Shown: one piece after another, positions 18,999 to 30,461 of the stretch
Layout: each line of letters opens with the position of its first letter
Position numbering within the stretch: the stretch's first letter is position 1
Source: Albugo candida
Taxonomy: Eukaryota; Oomycota; Peronosporomycetes; Albuginales; Albuginaceae
DNA: 64,000 nt
Assembly (NCBI GenBank): GCA_905220665.1
Contig: CAJNAR010000003.1
Location: 1 to 64,000, forward strand
Direction of reading: 5' to 3'
Program-made: the position numbers and the translations under genes
Notes under the pieces: model-generated
Database searches by the model: none
What the model was told of the DNA's origin: nothing
The model's input: the letters and a program-made list of their open reading frames with translations, nothing else

Positions 18999-20289
18999 TT
19001 ACGGCAAATTATACAGCTGTCTGAGCTCTTTCGCGTTTGATTGATGCGCACAAACGCTTTCCACCACCGATGAGATATTTTCTTGGTCGCTTGTATCCAG
19101 AAACATGATACTGAGACGGAACCTCGAGATTTTGGGTAACTCGCAAACAAATTCTTTGATGAAGGAATTGGGCTTGAATTCATTCCAATGATATCGAAAT
19201 AGTCGGAATATCTCACACAATACATCCGATTCAATAGAGCCTTGGAAAATGCTTTCAAGTCGAGCTGGATGGAGCATTGACAAGTACCTTACTTTTGCAA
19301 GTTCAAAAACTTGTGTTTGTTTCATGAAACGGGGAGTCAAAGATCGCCAAACACGATAGAATTCATACGATGTTTTCGGTGGTGTACGAGGAACCAGTTG
19401 ACTGACTGCTTCTTCTATATCGTCAATTGTCTTATCGCTCGTCAGTTTGGTTTCCATCGCGTTTTTGCTCAAGTTATCATCAATGCATGGGTTCTTTATC
19501 TCCACCCGATTCAGTTTAATAAATTCCTTGTCACTACCGTCCACCGGCTCCTTCTTTGTACTGGCCAAACGCGTAGGTATGATCGACGTTTTTGGTGCAC
19601 GTTTGATGGCACCCTTCAGCGCTTCCCGTGTCTTGGCTATCTGTCCCTCAACCTCCTTACTGCTCGGATCCAATCTGCGTGCAATTTCAAAATCAATCAA
19701 TGCAAGTCTGTGCTTGCCGAGTGCATTTCGTGCGGTCCCTCTTCGTGTGTACGATTTCAAATGGCTCGGATCGAGTTGGATCGCGCTTGTGCAGTCTATC
19801 TCTGCGTTATTGTATTGGGCATTTTTGACATATGCCATAGCTCGATTCGATAATATAATCGGATTTCTTGGATTGTACGCGAGACACAAAGTATAGTTTT
19901 GTATAGCGGCATCATACTTGCCATTTTTGTAATTTGCGTTTCCACTCTCCCGCTCAATCATTTCTCTCGATTTGAGTTGTGATGCATTGCTTTTACACTG
20001 CTCGTCACTTCACATTAGATCAATAGATATAGGAATCTACTCTACTGCAGCAAACCTCCACATCCGGCTTGATATCTGGTGTAGAACTCAGGACGATTTT
20101 CTTGTTAGCGGTAGTGCGAACATTTGGGCATTCATTTCTTGCATTCTTGCTCCTTCCACTGGCGCGTTTGCTTACATCTTGCTCCCATTTGTACAAGTCT
20201 TTGAGATAGTCTTGCAACTCTGTAGCGTTTTCTCTTATCTGATGCTGAATTTGAACTAAATCGGGAGGATCCGGAACATCATGCCCCAT
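18999..20289 (-). CDS. RPAP3-like TPR co-chaperone
   Basis: At least two exons. The first (ATG at 20289) encodes MGHDVPDPPDLVQIQHQIRE and a NATELQDYLKDLYKWEQDV helix typical of RPAP3/SPAG1 N-termini. After an intron of about 40 nt near 20000-20040 (exact junction uncertain), a TPR domain starts at about 19985: ESGNANYKNGKYDAAIQNYT, NRAMAYVKNAQYNNAEIDC, TARNALGKHRLALIDFEIAR. The C-terminal PPKTSYEFYRVWRSLTPRF to LCEIFRLFRYHW matches the RPAP3 C-terminal domain that docks to RUVBL1/2. The expected role is HSP90/R2TP-dependent assembly of RNA polymerase II and other complexes. The start lies 75 bp from the divergent NUDCD1-like gene. Confidence 0.85.
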
Positions 20290-20364
20290 ACTATGATATA
20301 AATTACAAGAAATCGTCGGATTAAACAAGCGACTAAATTTGTAATTCTCTACCAATCCGAAAGT

Positions 20365-22010
20365 ATGGAAATCAATCGAAAACTGATCGATTCTGAGTTT
20401 AATGGCTATGTTTTATCGGCTGATACTGCTCAGATCACACAGTTCCCACTCGAAAGCGGTCCTTTATCTCCATTGCAATGCAACCCGACGATGCGAAGAG
20501 CTGAATGGGATGCAATTGTACATCATAACTGCTTGACAAAAGATCCCTTTTGCAAAAATACGCTTTACTTTATCAATAATCATATGGAGCTCATTCGGAT
20601 CAAACACAACACAATTGTAATGAATTTGTGACACTACATTTTAGCAAAAAAGCTTTTAAGCAGCTCTTTTGCCTTTAGGGAGCTGAACATGACATTGAAC
20701 AGATAAAGGTATTTCAATTTCCATCGAATTTCAGTCGATTAGAAAATGTATCGCTCTCAATCGCTGGAAACGGTCTGATAGTATATTGCGATGGAAATGG
20801 AAAATTGCTCGTACTCAAAGAAGCTTCCGCTCATTATCAATTGATTTATGAGTGTGAGCTGCTTGATAATTTTCGAGGTCCTCTATTGCTACTGGCATCA
20901 TCGTACTGCGAGATGGAGCAGAGTGTACAATGTGCTGCTGCTCAGAAGTTAGAGATGGCGAACGGCGATGGAATGACATATCGTCTTTGGCTTATACAAT
21001 TGAGCAATAGTAAATCGAATGCGCCCTCAATTGTATCTGATGTGTCGGTGGAAGTTGGACTGTGTCACATTTCGACAGAGTTAGCTCTGACGTCATCGTT
21101 ACCTTCTTATTGCTGTTTTGAAGGACCGGACCTTCTCGTACACGTCGAGAACTCATACATCTTAATGGTTGAAAGTGCCGATACTGAAGCTGAGTCAGAA
21201 AATGTTATATGCGCAGACGTAAGCTTAAGGGAAAACGACAGCGGTTTTGATTATGAAGAGACTATGGCGAGACCTCGTTATGGTATCGGATTTGAGTTTG
21301 TGTCTGGTGAATCCAATGTAAACGCAAGCCGAGAATTGGGTCATCTGACTCCCGACCTCCCTCCGCTTGAAATGCGATTCCAGAAAGCATCAGAAATATC
21401 GACTGAATGTGTTGATGTAATAAGCGATACAAAGAGATCGACCGCAGCTATAAAGTATCAGCTAACAAACCCAACGATTGAATCACTTCTCAATGACGTC
21501 GAGGAATGTGATGCTACCGAGGAAAATACATTCGGGACCCTTTTATTGTTCAATGGTACATCCAAAGCTTTATCACACCACTTGCGATACGAATGCTCAA
21601 ATTATCGATTCCTGGCTCAAGGTCACAGTGGAGAACCTAATCGTCTTGCTCCATTACTATTCCAAAATGGCTTGCATGGAATCGTTTATGAGCCCAATAT
21701 AAACATTGGAAGAATCCAATTGAAACATCTGCATACTCTTCCAGCTTTTGGGTATGTCCAAGCATCCAAGCAAGACAAGAAATTCCTGATATATGACGAT
21801 TTTGCGAAATTCGCAATGATTGGCGAATACGAACGTCGCGTTTTTGTGTATTCTGCTGATCCGACGGAGAAAGAGTGCAAAAGTCATATCAGAAAGCAAA
21901 ACATCATCGAATTTGGACCTCACCAGCTGTCAGGATTGCAAAGTATTGGCAACAATGGAATTGTCATTTTGACTTCAGAGCGTATCGTATCGGCAACTAT
22001 CTCTCGCTGA
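20365..22010 (+). CDS. NUDCD1-like protein
   Basis: Two exons, 20365-20616 and 20679-22010, with a 62-nt phase-0 intron ending in TTTAG, give 527 aa. The N-terminus (RKLIDSEFNGYVLSADTAQ) and C-terminus (AFGYVQASKQDKKFLIYDDF, YERRVFVYSADP, GLQSIGNNGIVILTSERI) match NUDCD1 (NudC domain-containing protein 1), a beta-propeller-like HSP90-associated factor. The central CS/NudC domain of animal NUDCD1 is not recognisable. That region is acidic and low-complexity instead. Pairing with the divergent RPAP3-like gene, also an HSP90 co-factor, is suggestive but may be chance. Confidence 0.75.
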
Positions 22011-22052
22011 TTGTATATAATTCCTGCCTATCAGAGCTCATCTTCTCATAGT

Positions 22053-23536
22053 ATGTTCGTCCGACTCCAATGGTGCAGAAATGGATTGATAGGAAACATT
22101 CGGAGCTCGGTGTAGGCTGAAAAACGTATCATCTCATCATGTTCGCTCACTAATTCCATATGAAATAAGCTGTAGCATGCATCGCCATAGAAATAGGCCT
22201 CAACATCATCTCCCTCCCTGCACAACTATGACACTCATCCAGGACCATCGCTGCATCTCCACTTCTTCTGTGATGAACGAGTACTCTGTCAATTTGAGCA
22301 CAATACATAACGAAATTCTAACGATTCGGTGGCATTAGTTCTTACGATCCAAATGCAAACGATACTATCAATCAGATAGTTGCAGGTGCATCGGGTACTA
22401 TCCCTATAAACACTCCTAGTCGATAGACGGATAGATTGTCGAATTTCGTATTCGAATCAGATTCTACAAGCTCGTTACCGGAGCTGGGATTTGGACTCGG
22501 AGATCTGACAATACAAGCGCTCGCGTTTCTTCACTCGACAACCGGATTACCTTGGTGGGCAACAATAGCTGTTTCGACTGTGCTTGTTCGAAGCGTGATG
22601 ATTTATCCGAGCATCAAAGGGGTATGGAGACTTTGCTGATGATTGTGTAAATGATATTTTGTGCAGATTCGTAATGCCGCCAAGCTGAAGATACTCCAAC
22701 CAAAATTAGAAAAATTGAAGGAAGAGATGGAAGTCGGTCCTCGAACGCCCGAAAAAGTGATTGATTTTCAACGGAAATATCGAGCACTTATGTCTGCGAA
22801 TGATGTGAGCATTTTACGTGGATTATATGTTCCATTGGGTCAGGTAATGTCGCCGGAAATTAAGCTCGCTTTTACGCGTCTAAGGCTCGTTCTGCAAGAT
22901 CCCAATGTTTTTGGGATTTTTTTGGGGATTACGAGAACTTCCAAAGTACTTTGAAGATTGCAAAAACGGTGGTGCTTTATGGTTTACAGATTTGGGAGCA
23001 GCAGATCCAACTTACATTCTTCCAGTTGTGAATGCAGCTCTAATGCTCGTGGCTGTCGAGGTAAGCTGCTCTCACTCATTGACCTGAGAATTATATCAGA
23101 CGATCAAATCGACTTCAGACTGGCTCAGAAGGCGGCTTGAATAATGATATGCGCGACAAAATGAAGATTGGAATGCGTTGCATGTCTGTGCTTATGATCC
23201 CCTTCACGATGCATTTCGAGACGGTAAAGCATTTGTCGCGATTGCACGTGTGGTCGTAATTTCTGAAATTGCTTGTTTTAGGGACTTTTCGTCTTTTGGA
23301 TAGCGTCAAATACATTTTCACTCGCACAAACCGCAATTTTGAGAATTCCTAGTGTCATGGCTGCACTGGACATTCCGTCATCGGAGAAGCAACAAATATA
23401 CGCAACAGCAGTCCCAAAGCACAGTCCATTGGATATTGCTCTTGGAAAAGCGAGGAAAGACTTGGTGATACCAACACTTGTCAATAAAAAGCCAAAGAAA
23501 AAAGTTCAAAAACAGCGAAAACAAGCAGAGGCATAA
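22053..23536 (+). CDS. Oxa1/YidC family mitochondrial insertase
   Basis: A multi-exon gene. Clear exons end at 22621 and continue as 22667-22843, 22899-23060, 23119-23223 and 23282-23536. In order they show TGLPWWATIAVSTVLVRSVM, the loop RNAAKLKILQPKLEKLKEE, IPMFLGFFWGLRELPKYF, ALWFTDLGAADPTYILPVVN, MIPFTMHFET and GLFVFWIASNTFSLAQTAIL, followed by a basic Lys-rich tail that could bind mitoribosomes. This is the Oxa1 membrane insertase arrangement. A candidate first exon at 22053 (MFVRLQWCRNGLIGNIRSS) looks like a mitochondrial presequence, but the exons between it and 22470 are not resolved. Confidence 0.85.
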
Positions 23537-23647
23537 TTAAATCCTCATTAACCTTGCTTGATCTTTCCTCGCGGTCTACTCGTCGGTCTCGGCGACTTTA
23601 ACGATCCCAAGACGTCTCGCTAATATCTAAAAGATGGCAGAAGGTCG

Positions 23648-24891
23648 TTACTGATCGGTTTTTCTTTTCCAATGCAATTCACTTCTTACGCTGAGTTGTG
23701 GTGATAAAGTAGCCGGGAGATAGCGAAAATGCTCTTGGTTGAATTCCACGCGACGCGAATTTTCATCGTCTACTTGGCGTTGAAGCAGACACATCATTTC
23801 TTGTATCTACATTGCGAGCTATAAGACTGCGAGATGAGATGTTACTATACCGTTGTCTCTGTCTTTTTGTCAAACATTTGGCGTCGATACAGTTCCTCCA
23901 ATGAATTCGCGTACGCCAATTCGAACTGTCGATAAAAGTCACAAAGACTATAAAGCTCTTCAAAAAGTGTTTCCGCCTCATTCAGCAAATGGTTGTAGCT
24001 ACTCGTAATGGTACCATCAGACGAGTTGGAAATTGACGACGACGCTACTACTCAACTGCGTTTGAACGCCGCTGATTGCCGTGTAATACCGAAGCAGAAA
24101 TCGATCGCATTGTTCGATATCGAGAAAACAAGCAACCTTTCTACGAATGAGATCGAATCAGAGCTGCTGCTACCGCCTTCCATTCAATTTCGTACGAAAT
24201 TGTTGTACACTTCAATTAGATATTCAGTCTTTCCAAAAGTGCTACATCCATACATGAGAATTGGTAATTATTTGTGCCATCAAAACGAGAGAAATACCAT
24301 GTTTCTTTGCTTCCTTCCAGCTGTTTGGCTCGACAAATATCATTCTCCTTGGACAGAAATCGATTGATTGCGATGATCCGATTGACAGCATGATGGTGTG
24401 CTGATAAAACCTCTTCGATTCTGCGCAGAAAAACGACTCATTCTTGCCATCTCCTCTAAGGCACTCACTCTTTAATTCGACAAATGGCGTCTTGTTGTAT
24501 CGAGTAAACTGTCTCCGAGTCAATAAAATCAAAAAGTGTGTCGCCCGTTTTCGCATTGGAAAAAGATGTGTCAACTTTAACGTTTCTCAGCCGTTGGAAT
24601 ATAATTTCGATATTTTGAAGAATCTGACACAACTCATAACGTCGTGAAAAGCAGTTTGAATGATACCTTACGGGTTGGCGTTGGACGACACTTTGGTGTG
24701 CTTGTTCTTCTGCCTGTGATAAACTCATTTGTACTGTTGATAGCTTTGAAGAGAATTCCTGCGAGTAAAGTCGTACGTTGAGATATATAATGAAAAAGAG
24801 GGGATGAATACAAATGTACATTTAATCTCTTTTCAATTGTCTGAGAGAGCCCGTGAATAGCGTCAGTGTAATAGCGTGATGTCGACGCCAT
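23648..24891 (-). CDS. Atg17/Atg11-like domain protein
   Basis: At least five exons. The ATG at 24891 gives MASTSRYYTDAIHGLSQTIE, then EFSSKLSTVQMSLSQAEEQA, then LCQILQNIEIIFQRLRNVKV...TLFDFIDSETVYSIQQDAI, then IEEVLSAHHHAVNRIIAI. A later exon encodes YNHLLNEAETLFEELYSLCD and ends RYLPATLSPQL. Introns are 40-60 nt with phase-matching GT/AG borders for the first three. The FDFID segment and the closing YLP motif match the Atg17-like domain of ATG11/FIP200 scaffolds, which organise the Atg1/ULK1 kinase in autophagy initiation. The protein appears to be little more than this domain. Exons between 24000 and 24300 were not fixed. Confidence 0.6.
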
Positions 24892-25002
24892 CAGAGTTAT
24901 AAACGATCACAGGTTGCGACACGATACAACAGCGCACAATTCGTATGTATCGTATTATTACTCATTAAGCGATCGAATCGACGTGAGAAATAATATTGTG
25001 TG

Positions 25003-25215
25003 ATGGATGCAGTGGATTCAAAGGAGCGGTATATTGACATGTACTACAGATACGTTGTATTATCCTCAAAACGCAAGAAAGACGATACACATTGTGAAAT
25101 TGCACGGTGCACAATCGAAGGAGAAGCAGAATCGATGACTAACGTCACTTTTGCTATATTAAAACGTATTCTTATTGCAATTCTCCACAGTCGTCAATCA
25201 CCACAGACGAACTAA
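25003..25215 (+). CDS. Small hypothetical protein (70 aa)
   Basis: An ATG-initiated 70-codon frame (MDAVDSKERYIDMYYRYVVL...) lies in the 376-bp gap between the divergent Atg17-like gene and the convergent cyclophilin gene. It has a charged N-terminus and no motif I recognise. It could be a chance ORF or a first exon. Confidence 0.25.
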   Translation: MDAVDSKERYIDMYYRYVVLSSKRKKDDTHCEIARCTIEGEAESMTNVTFAILKRILIAILHSRQSPQTN

Positions 25216-25267
25216 CAGTAAGCGTTCAGTGAATGAGGCAAACTCAATACGTTGAAACTATCGATTT

Positions 25268-25931
25268 GTTACCTCGTTTGACCGCTAGAGTGACCTTGAT
25301 TTTCCATTTGCTTGAGAACGTTCAGGCCTTCCGTCACCTACAAACCCAATGATTAGATACTGCCGATGAATTCCAAAAAAGCGCACTTTTCCAAAGACAA
25401 CATGCGCGTTGTCAAGCCACGGGCAGTCCACAGTGGTGATGAAAAACTGAGAGCCGTTCGTGTTAGGGCCTGAATTTGCCATCGATAGTGTCCCCGCTCC
25501 TTTGTGTTTGAGCTTGAAATTCTCATCGGGAAATTTGGCACCATAAATGCTCTCACCGCCTGTACCATTTCGATGCTAAAGCACATTTTCATCTGATTTG
25601 CTCAATATACCAAAATGCGTATCGATAACGTACAGTGAAATCTCCGCCTTGACACATAAAGTTGGGGATGACACGATGAAAAATTGAGCCCTTGAAATGT
25701 AAGGGAAGTCCAGATTTTCCATTTCCGGCCTCACCAGTACATAATTGTCGAAAATTCTCTGCAGTTTTTGGTACAATATCCGCATGTAATTCCATTACGA
25801 GACGCCCAGTCGCCTTCCCGTCGATCGCAATGTCGAAAAAGACCTTGGGATTCTTCTTTGTCATTGTGCTCAAGTATCCAGCACTCGAGAATTGGATCGA
25901 TGCAACTCTCCTGCATGTTAAATGTAGCATT
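25268..25931 (-). CDS. Cyclophilin-type peptidyl-prolyl isomerase, probably mitochondrial
   Basis: Three exons: 25634-25931, 25387-25575 and 25268-25337, with introns of 58 and 49 nt. The core shows [30 protein letters not shown], the catalytic [16 protein letters not shown], the GTGGESIYG loop, [17 protein letters not shown] and [11 protein letters not shown], so all main cyclosporin-site residues are present. The first ATG adds [20 protein letters not shown], an Arg/Ser-rich presequence suggesting mitochondrial import. A second ATG (MTKKNPKV...) could give a cytosolic form. A basic stretch upstream of the ATG is open but has no ATG. Confidence 0.93.
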
Positions 25932-26118
25932 TTCACTGGCGCGGCTTTACCCGATGATATTAGCCAATAATGCGGGTACAATCGCTGTCATATGGTCTTT
26001 ATGTAGCAACGATCAAACACTATGACGTGTGACTGCTATGATTCAAGTTTCGATGGCACGATACTACATATCTGAACTTTTGCTATACATCTCAATAGTT
26101 CTCCTATACCAAACGTCA

Positions 26119-27255
26119 ATGGTGTCTAAATTCTTCCTGCGAAAGCAGGCGTTATTTGCGTCTGCTATTCTCCATACTGTCACGTCTCACACGTGGATTG
26201 ATTGTATCGGACTGAATCGAAGGGAGCTCTATAAATATAGTGAGTTATATATCTACCAAGGAGATTTGAAGAAGACTCACTGTGATGGATTTGTATTGGA
26301 TTATGTCGATCGAGGGCACCCGGATTGTGGAGTTCTTAACACACACAAAATACTGAAAAAAGATGCGGAAAATGGCGCAAAAGTATGCACTGGTTCTCGT
26401 ACAGAAAGCGTCATAAAAGTGAAACGACATCTTCAAGTGAGATCGAATGAGAGAGTGTTTTATGCTTACTTGCCAAATGGACACATTGCAAAAGATAAAA
26501 AAGCTATTGGAACAAAATATGGAGTCTATTGGACCGGGAAACCTCGAGCAGAGATCCACTCTACAAATGAAATAAACACAACAACTTTGATTCCAGGATC
26601 GAGCGCTGATTTTGATGATGGAAAGTGCGGAGAGACATATGACAGTCATAAACGGCCAAGCGGGCGTGGAGGTGATGGATTTCCATGTATAGGGGAATTC
26701 AAGATCCCACCCAATACACCTCCTGGAATGTATAAAGCTGTTTGGTACTGGGAATTCTGGCTCGATGATGAACATCAGTATGTCGATCAAGCTCAAGCAA
26801 GTGGTTATAGTGGAGCCTCCTATCACTCATGTTTCGAGTTTGAAGTGCTCTCTGACAAAGACGAGTCAGAAGGACGCAAGGGTCTCAATTTTGACATTGA
26901 TGTTCCTAATGCTAGAGAAATCGCGGCTCTTGTCGTTCCGCCTTCTCTTGAGTCTCCACCAAAACCAAAAATCAAGACACCAGCCATTCGAGCTATAGTT
27001 GATCTTGTTATCGTGCCTCCTTCCGAAAAGCCCAAGGCAATTCCGCCTTTACCAACACAACATTCACCAGCATCTCCACCAAACAAAGAATCTCGTCCAG
27101 AGTCTCCAGTTCCTAAAGCGACTATTTTGCCGGAAGCTGCGATCATCAATGTATCTAATGAATATTTGAACCGTCATGGAGATGCTAATTCACCGGAAAA
27201 AGTCGATCGCAGCAAAACTACAGATTCCACTCAAATTGGCCACGGGAGCTGTTAG
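26119..27255 (+). CDS. LPMO-like secreted protein (AA17-like), intact
   Basis: 378 aa from the ATG at 26119. The signal peptide MVSKFFLRKQALFASAILHT is followed by VTS and then His (HTWIDC), which would leave His at the mature N-terminus, as in the copper histidine brace of lytic polysaccharide monooxygenases. Further features are FDDGKCGETYDS, PPNTPPGMYKAVWYWEFWLD and GASYHSCFEFEV, offering a second His and a C-terminal Phe near the site. A Pro/Ser-rich linker of about 120 residues follows. Oomycete AA17 LPMOs attack pectin and have a similar layout, and the family call is by pattern only. Oxidative attack on plant cell wall is the inferred role. Homology to the broken copy (12502-13302) begins at 26167, inside the signal peptide. 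Confidence 0.6.
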   Translation: MVSKFFLRKQALFASAILHTVTSHTWIDCIGLNRRELYKYSELYIYQGDLKKTHCDGFVLDYVDRGHPDCGVLNTHKILKKDAENGAKVCTGSRTESVIKVKRHLQVRSNERVFYAYLPNGHIAKDKKAIGTKYGVYWTGKPRAEIHSTNEINTTTLIPGSSADFDDGKCGETYDSHKRPSGRGGDGFPCIGEFKIPPNTPPGMYKAVWYWEFWLDDEHQYVDQAQASGYSGASYHSCFEFEVLSDKDESEGRKGLNFDIDVPNAREIAALVVPPSLESPPKPKIKTPAIRAIVDLVIVPPSEKPKAIPPLPTQHSPASPPNKESRPESPVPKATILPEAAIINVSNEYLNRHGDANSPEKVDRSKTTDSTQIGHGSC

Positions 27256-28199
27256 CCATTAGGATTTTACACTTTACAGATACATATATTTAACTTTTGC
27301 TTGCTAAACATTAGTAAATGCTCTTATTTCCTGACTGTACTCTTGCAACGTTTACTTTGTACTCTGACGTATACTTGTGATATGCTTCTGATTGCTCAAT
27401 ACGTTTGAATGAAAAGTGTATGACGTATATGAGTGCCACGCACACTGAGTATCAAAAGTCTGTACGATGCGTACGATAGGAGGCTTGCATGGATGATATA
27501 AAGTACAGAGCCTATTGAGGCATCCGGTGTCAGATGTCGTGCAAGCAAAAGACTATCGATTTGCTGACAAACATTCGCAATATGTTGAGATATCTCACGC
27601 ACTTTAGTGGTACCTTAGCACTCTCAAATCTCATTATCAAAATCTCTGAGACGCATCAAAGACTTTGAACCGAACGGATTTTGCGATATACTGATAGCTA
27701 TTGGTAAGGATTGTTCGTACAAATTTTAGGTACAAGCTGACAGTGTACCATCTGATGAGTTTGTAAAGCTCGTATGCGGTAAGAGTGAGGCTACAGCGAG
27801 CCTCTTCCAGCAATGAAAGATGAGGTTCTTGTTAAGGTATCCACATACTTTGATCAAATGGAAAGCATCGACGCAAGCAGATATGCTAACTTTTCTCCTG
27901 TATCGACTTGGTGCTGTATTCGAAGTCTGTAATACACAGCAGCATGAATTGCATTCGCAAAATGAATGAAATCTCCGCTGATCAACAAGACTGGTTCAAA
28001 AAGAGCTCTATTGCATCATAGATGTAGTACCATATCAAAACAAACAGATTTGCATATTGCCCGCGAGAATGGCGTGCAATTACCGAAACACTTTGTATAA
28101 AAGTCGGTAAGAAACCCCATAAAGTATCCGGCAATCCAAAGACAAGCGACATCGCACTTCCAAAAAAAACATTTCTTCTCTTTGTTGGTGCGCTTGTAC
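27256..28199. other. Intergenic/relic region, partly lost from the left copy
   Basis: The first 100 bases match the 3' flank of the LPMO relic. About 27370-27905 has no counterpart on the left. A minus-strand frame at 27982-28203 is the partner of 12099-12329. A further minus-strand frame (LLISGDFIHFANAIHAAVYY..., about 27860-28010) and one at 27396-27602 (REISQHIANVCQQIDSLLLA) may be exons of an unrecognised or dead gene. Confidence 0.4.
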
Positions 28200-30461
28200 T
28201 CACGGTATTGCTTCAGATGCTAATTGTATATCTTGCAGCGCTTCTTCTAGTCGCACACAGATCTCCAGGTGCGGGAAATTGATTTGTACTTTCTTCAATA
28301 CACCTCGAAGAAACAAACGAGCCGCATGCAAAGCTTTTTTGACGCTTGAACATGATAAACAGCAGCTACTTCCAACGCCGTATCACAGACTTTCACCACT
28401 TGCTCTTGATCTTTTTCCCAATTTGCTGCTTGTAATGTACGAGATACCTTCAAAGGACATTCAAGCGCCTTCTCTTGCCTGCCGACACCATCATTGAAAT
28501 GCGCATAAACTTGCCAGAGCTTTGAATTATTAGTCACCACAGACGTAATGCGGCCCAGCAACTTTGCAAGTTCATCCTTGTTATGCGATTGCAATACTCC
28601 TTTTTGTCGAACACGATCGCATCGACCAACCAAGCAAGAAGCTCATGATCCACAGGGCGATTGTGTTTTGAACGTAAATCAAGGAGTTGATGTTGTGCGT
28701 ACATCGCATCGCCGTATTTTCCAATTTCTAAAGCACACCATGCTCAATTCTCCCAAATTTGCCACATGAATCGCTTTTGTTTGACCGCTTCCTGGAAGAC
28801 CGAGAAGGCTTCAGCAAAGAGTCTTTGTGTCATGTGTATAGATCCAATATTACCCCATGCTTCCGTGTTGTCAGGATCTAGCTGTACGACGCGTGTGAAC
28901 GACTGTAATCCGAGATTCCAATCGCTTGCTCGCATGCCCAAAACACCCAAAAGAAACCACGTTTGCGTGTGCATCGGATGTATTCGTAAAATTCTTCAAA
29001 GTGATTGATTGCGGACGGAATATCATTCGCTTCAAACACTGCTCGTCTTAGCGAGCGTTTAGCCCTTGGATATCGGTGCTCAGAAAGCTCCCATGTAGCC
29101 TCAAAATGAGCGATCTCGCGGGTTAAGTCCCCCAAACAACACCATAAATAATGCGTTGGCTCGACCATAACACGGTCACGAACAAGACCTTCCACCTTTT
29201 TCTACTGATCCAAAACCCGATAACAAATGATCACTTCATTCCAACTTTCCAGCTCTTTGAATAATTTCAACGTACTTGCTGCCGCACCTAACGCAAAGTA
29301 TCGTTCCGCTAAATCCTTTTTCAGCGCAAATTGCGGCGGAATTGCTAATGCGTAAACGTGCGCCATACGTTCGATCGCTGGCGTCATATCCTCCAAGGAA
29401 ATGGAGTTGCTAGCTGGGTTGAGTGTTGATCCACAAGCGCTTGTATCTGCAAAACGGCACGCTCACGACGTTTTCTTGTCTGACACTCGAGCCAGGCTCG
29501 TTCCAATAGAGCAGTTGCGTGCACCATCCAGTTGTTTGGTTGCTCAAGCACACAAGCAATATACGCCATCATTTCTTCACGAGTCAAAATATCGTTCGGA
29601 TTGTTATTTTTCACGTCCAGACAGAGCGCCAGTAAATGATTCAATCGATGACAAGCAGCTCTTCTCGTTTCGGATGTACGTCATCTTGAAATTGAATCTG
29701 CTCCAAAAGAATATTTTCTGGATCTGCTTGATCCAAAGTGAAGACTTTAGTTTGGTCCAAATGAGTTTCTGATTGGATAGGCTGCTTTGAATATCCTTTG
29801 ATGTGCTAGGGAAGCATGCGCATTCCACCATGATGCTGAAGTGACTTGTCCGACGATTTTCATGACTTATTCATCACGTTGGATAGAGCCGATTCAGCTT
29901 CCAGCTACTCTGACTCCAGTTTCCAACCGCTTGCAGCAAACATCGTGCCAATAGCAATATCTCCAGTCTTCCACATATATTATACGGATACTCGCCATCT
30001 ACCTGTAATGCCACATATGCAAAGGAGCGATAGTTCATTGTATCTCTTGCTTTGCTTTCGATGAACGCATTACAGCATGTCGTGAGAATTTCAAGTTCAT
30101 GTGTACATAATGCTGGACGAGTGTAGTCGATTTGTGTGAACACATTAAGTAGAGCTATGCCGTGAAGTAAGATTTGATACGATGTGAGTAATGGAATAGT
30201 CGATCGACGAATACAATCGCGTGCGAAACACATGATGTCGTGAACGAAATCTAAGCTGCTGGTGGATGACTGAGTGCATATCCAATGTGACTGCAGCACT
30301 TTGATGTATTTTTCTTCGCATTTATTCTTGCTTGCCAGGATTACATCGCTGATCATTTTACTTTCTTCCAAGCTAATGAGAGCTATTTGCGATAATCTAC
30401 CCTTTAGACGACTGATATGCTGTGCGTCAGATTCCAAAATCGCCCCTTCCATACCGCGCAT
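28200..30461 (-). pseudogene. TTC27-like TPR protein, decayed copy 2
   Basis: Same family and order as 9533-12102. The N-terminal exon is better preserved here: MRGMEGAILESD continues without a stop through SKNKCEEKYIKVLQSHWICT to EYPYNICGRLEILLLARCLL. The TAG in CYRVLDQ(stop)KKVE, the frame change after QHSTQLATPF, the shift after EEFYEYI and the TGA after MWQIWEN are all shared with copy 1. The gene was therefore already dead before the duplication. Possible introns remain (for example near the YPT stop), so it is not a processed copy. Confidence 0.75.
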
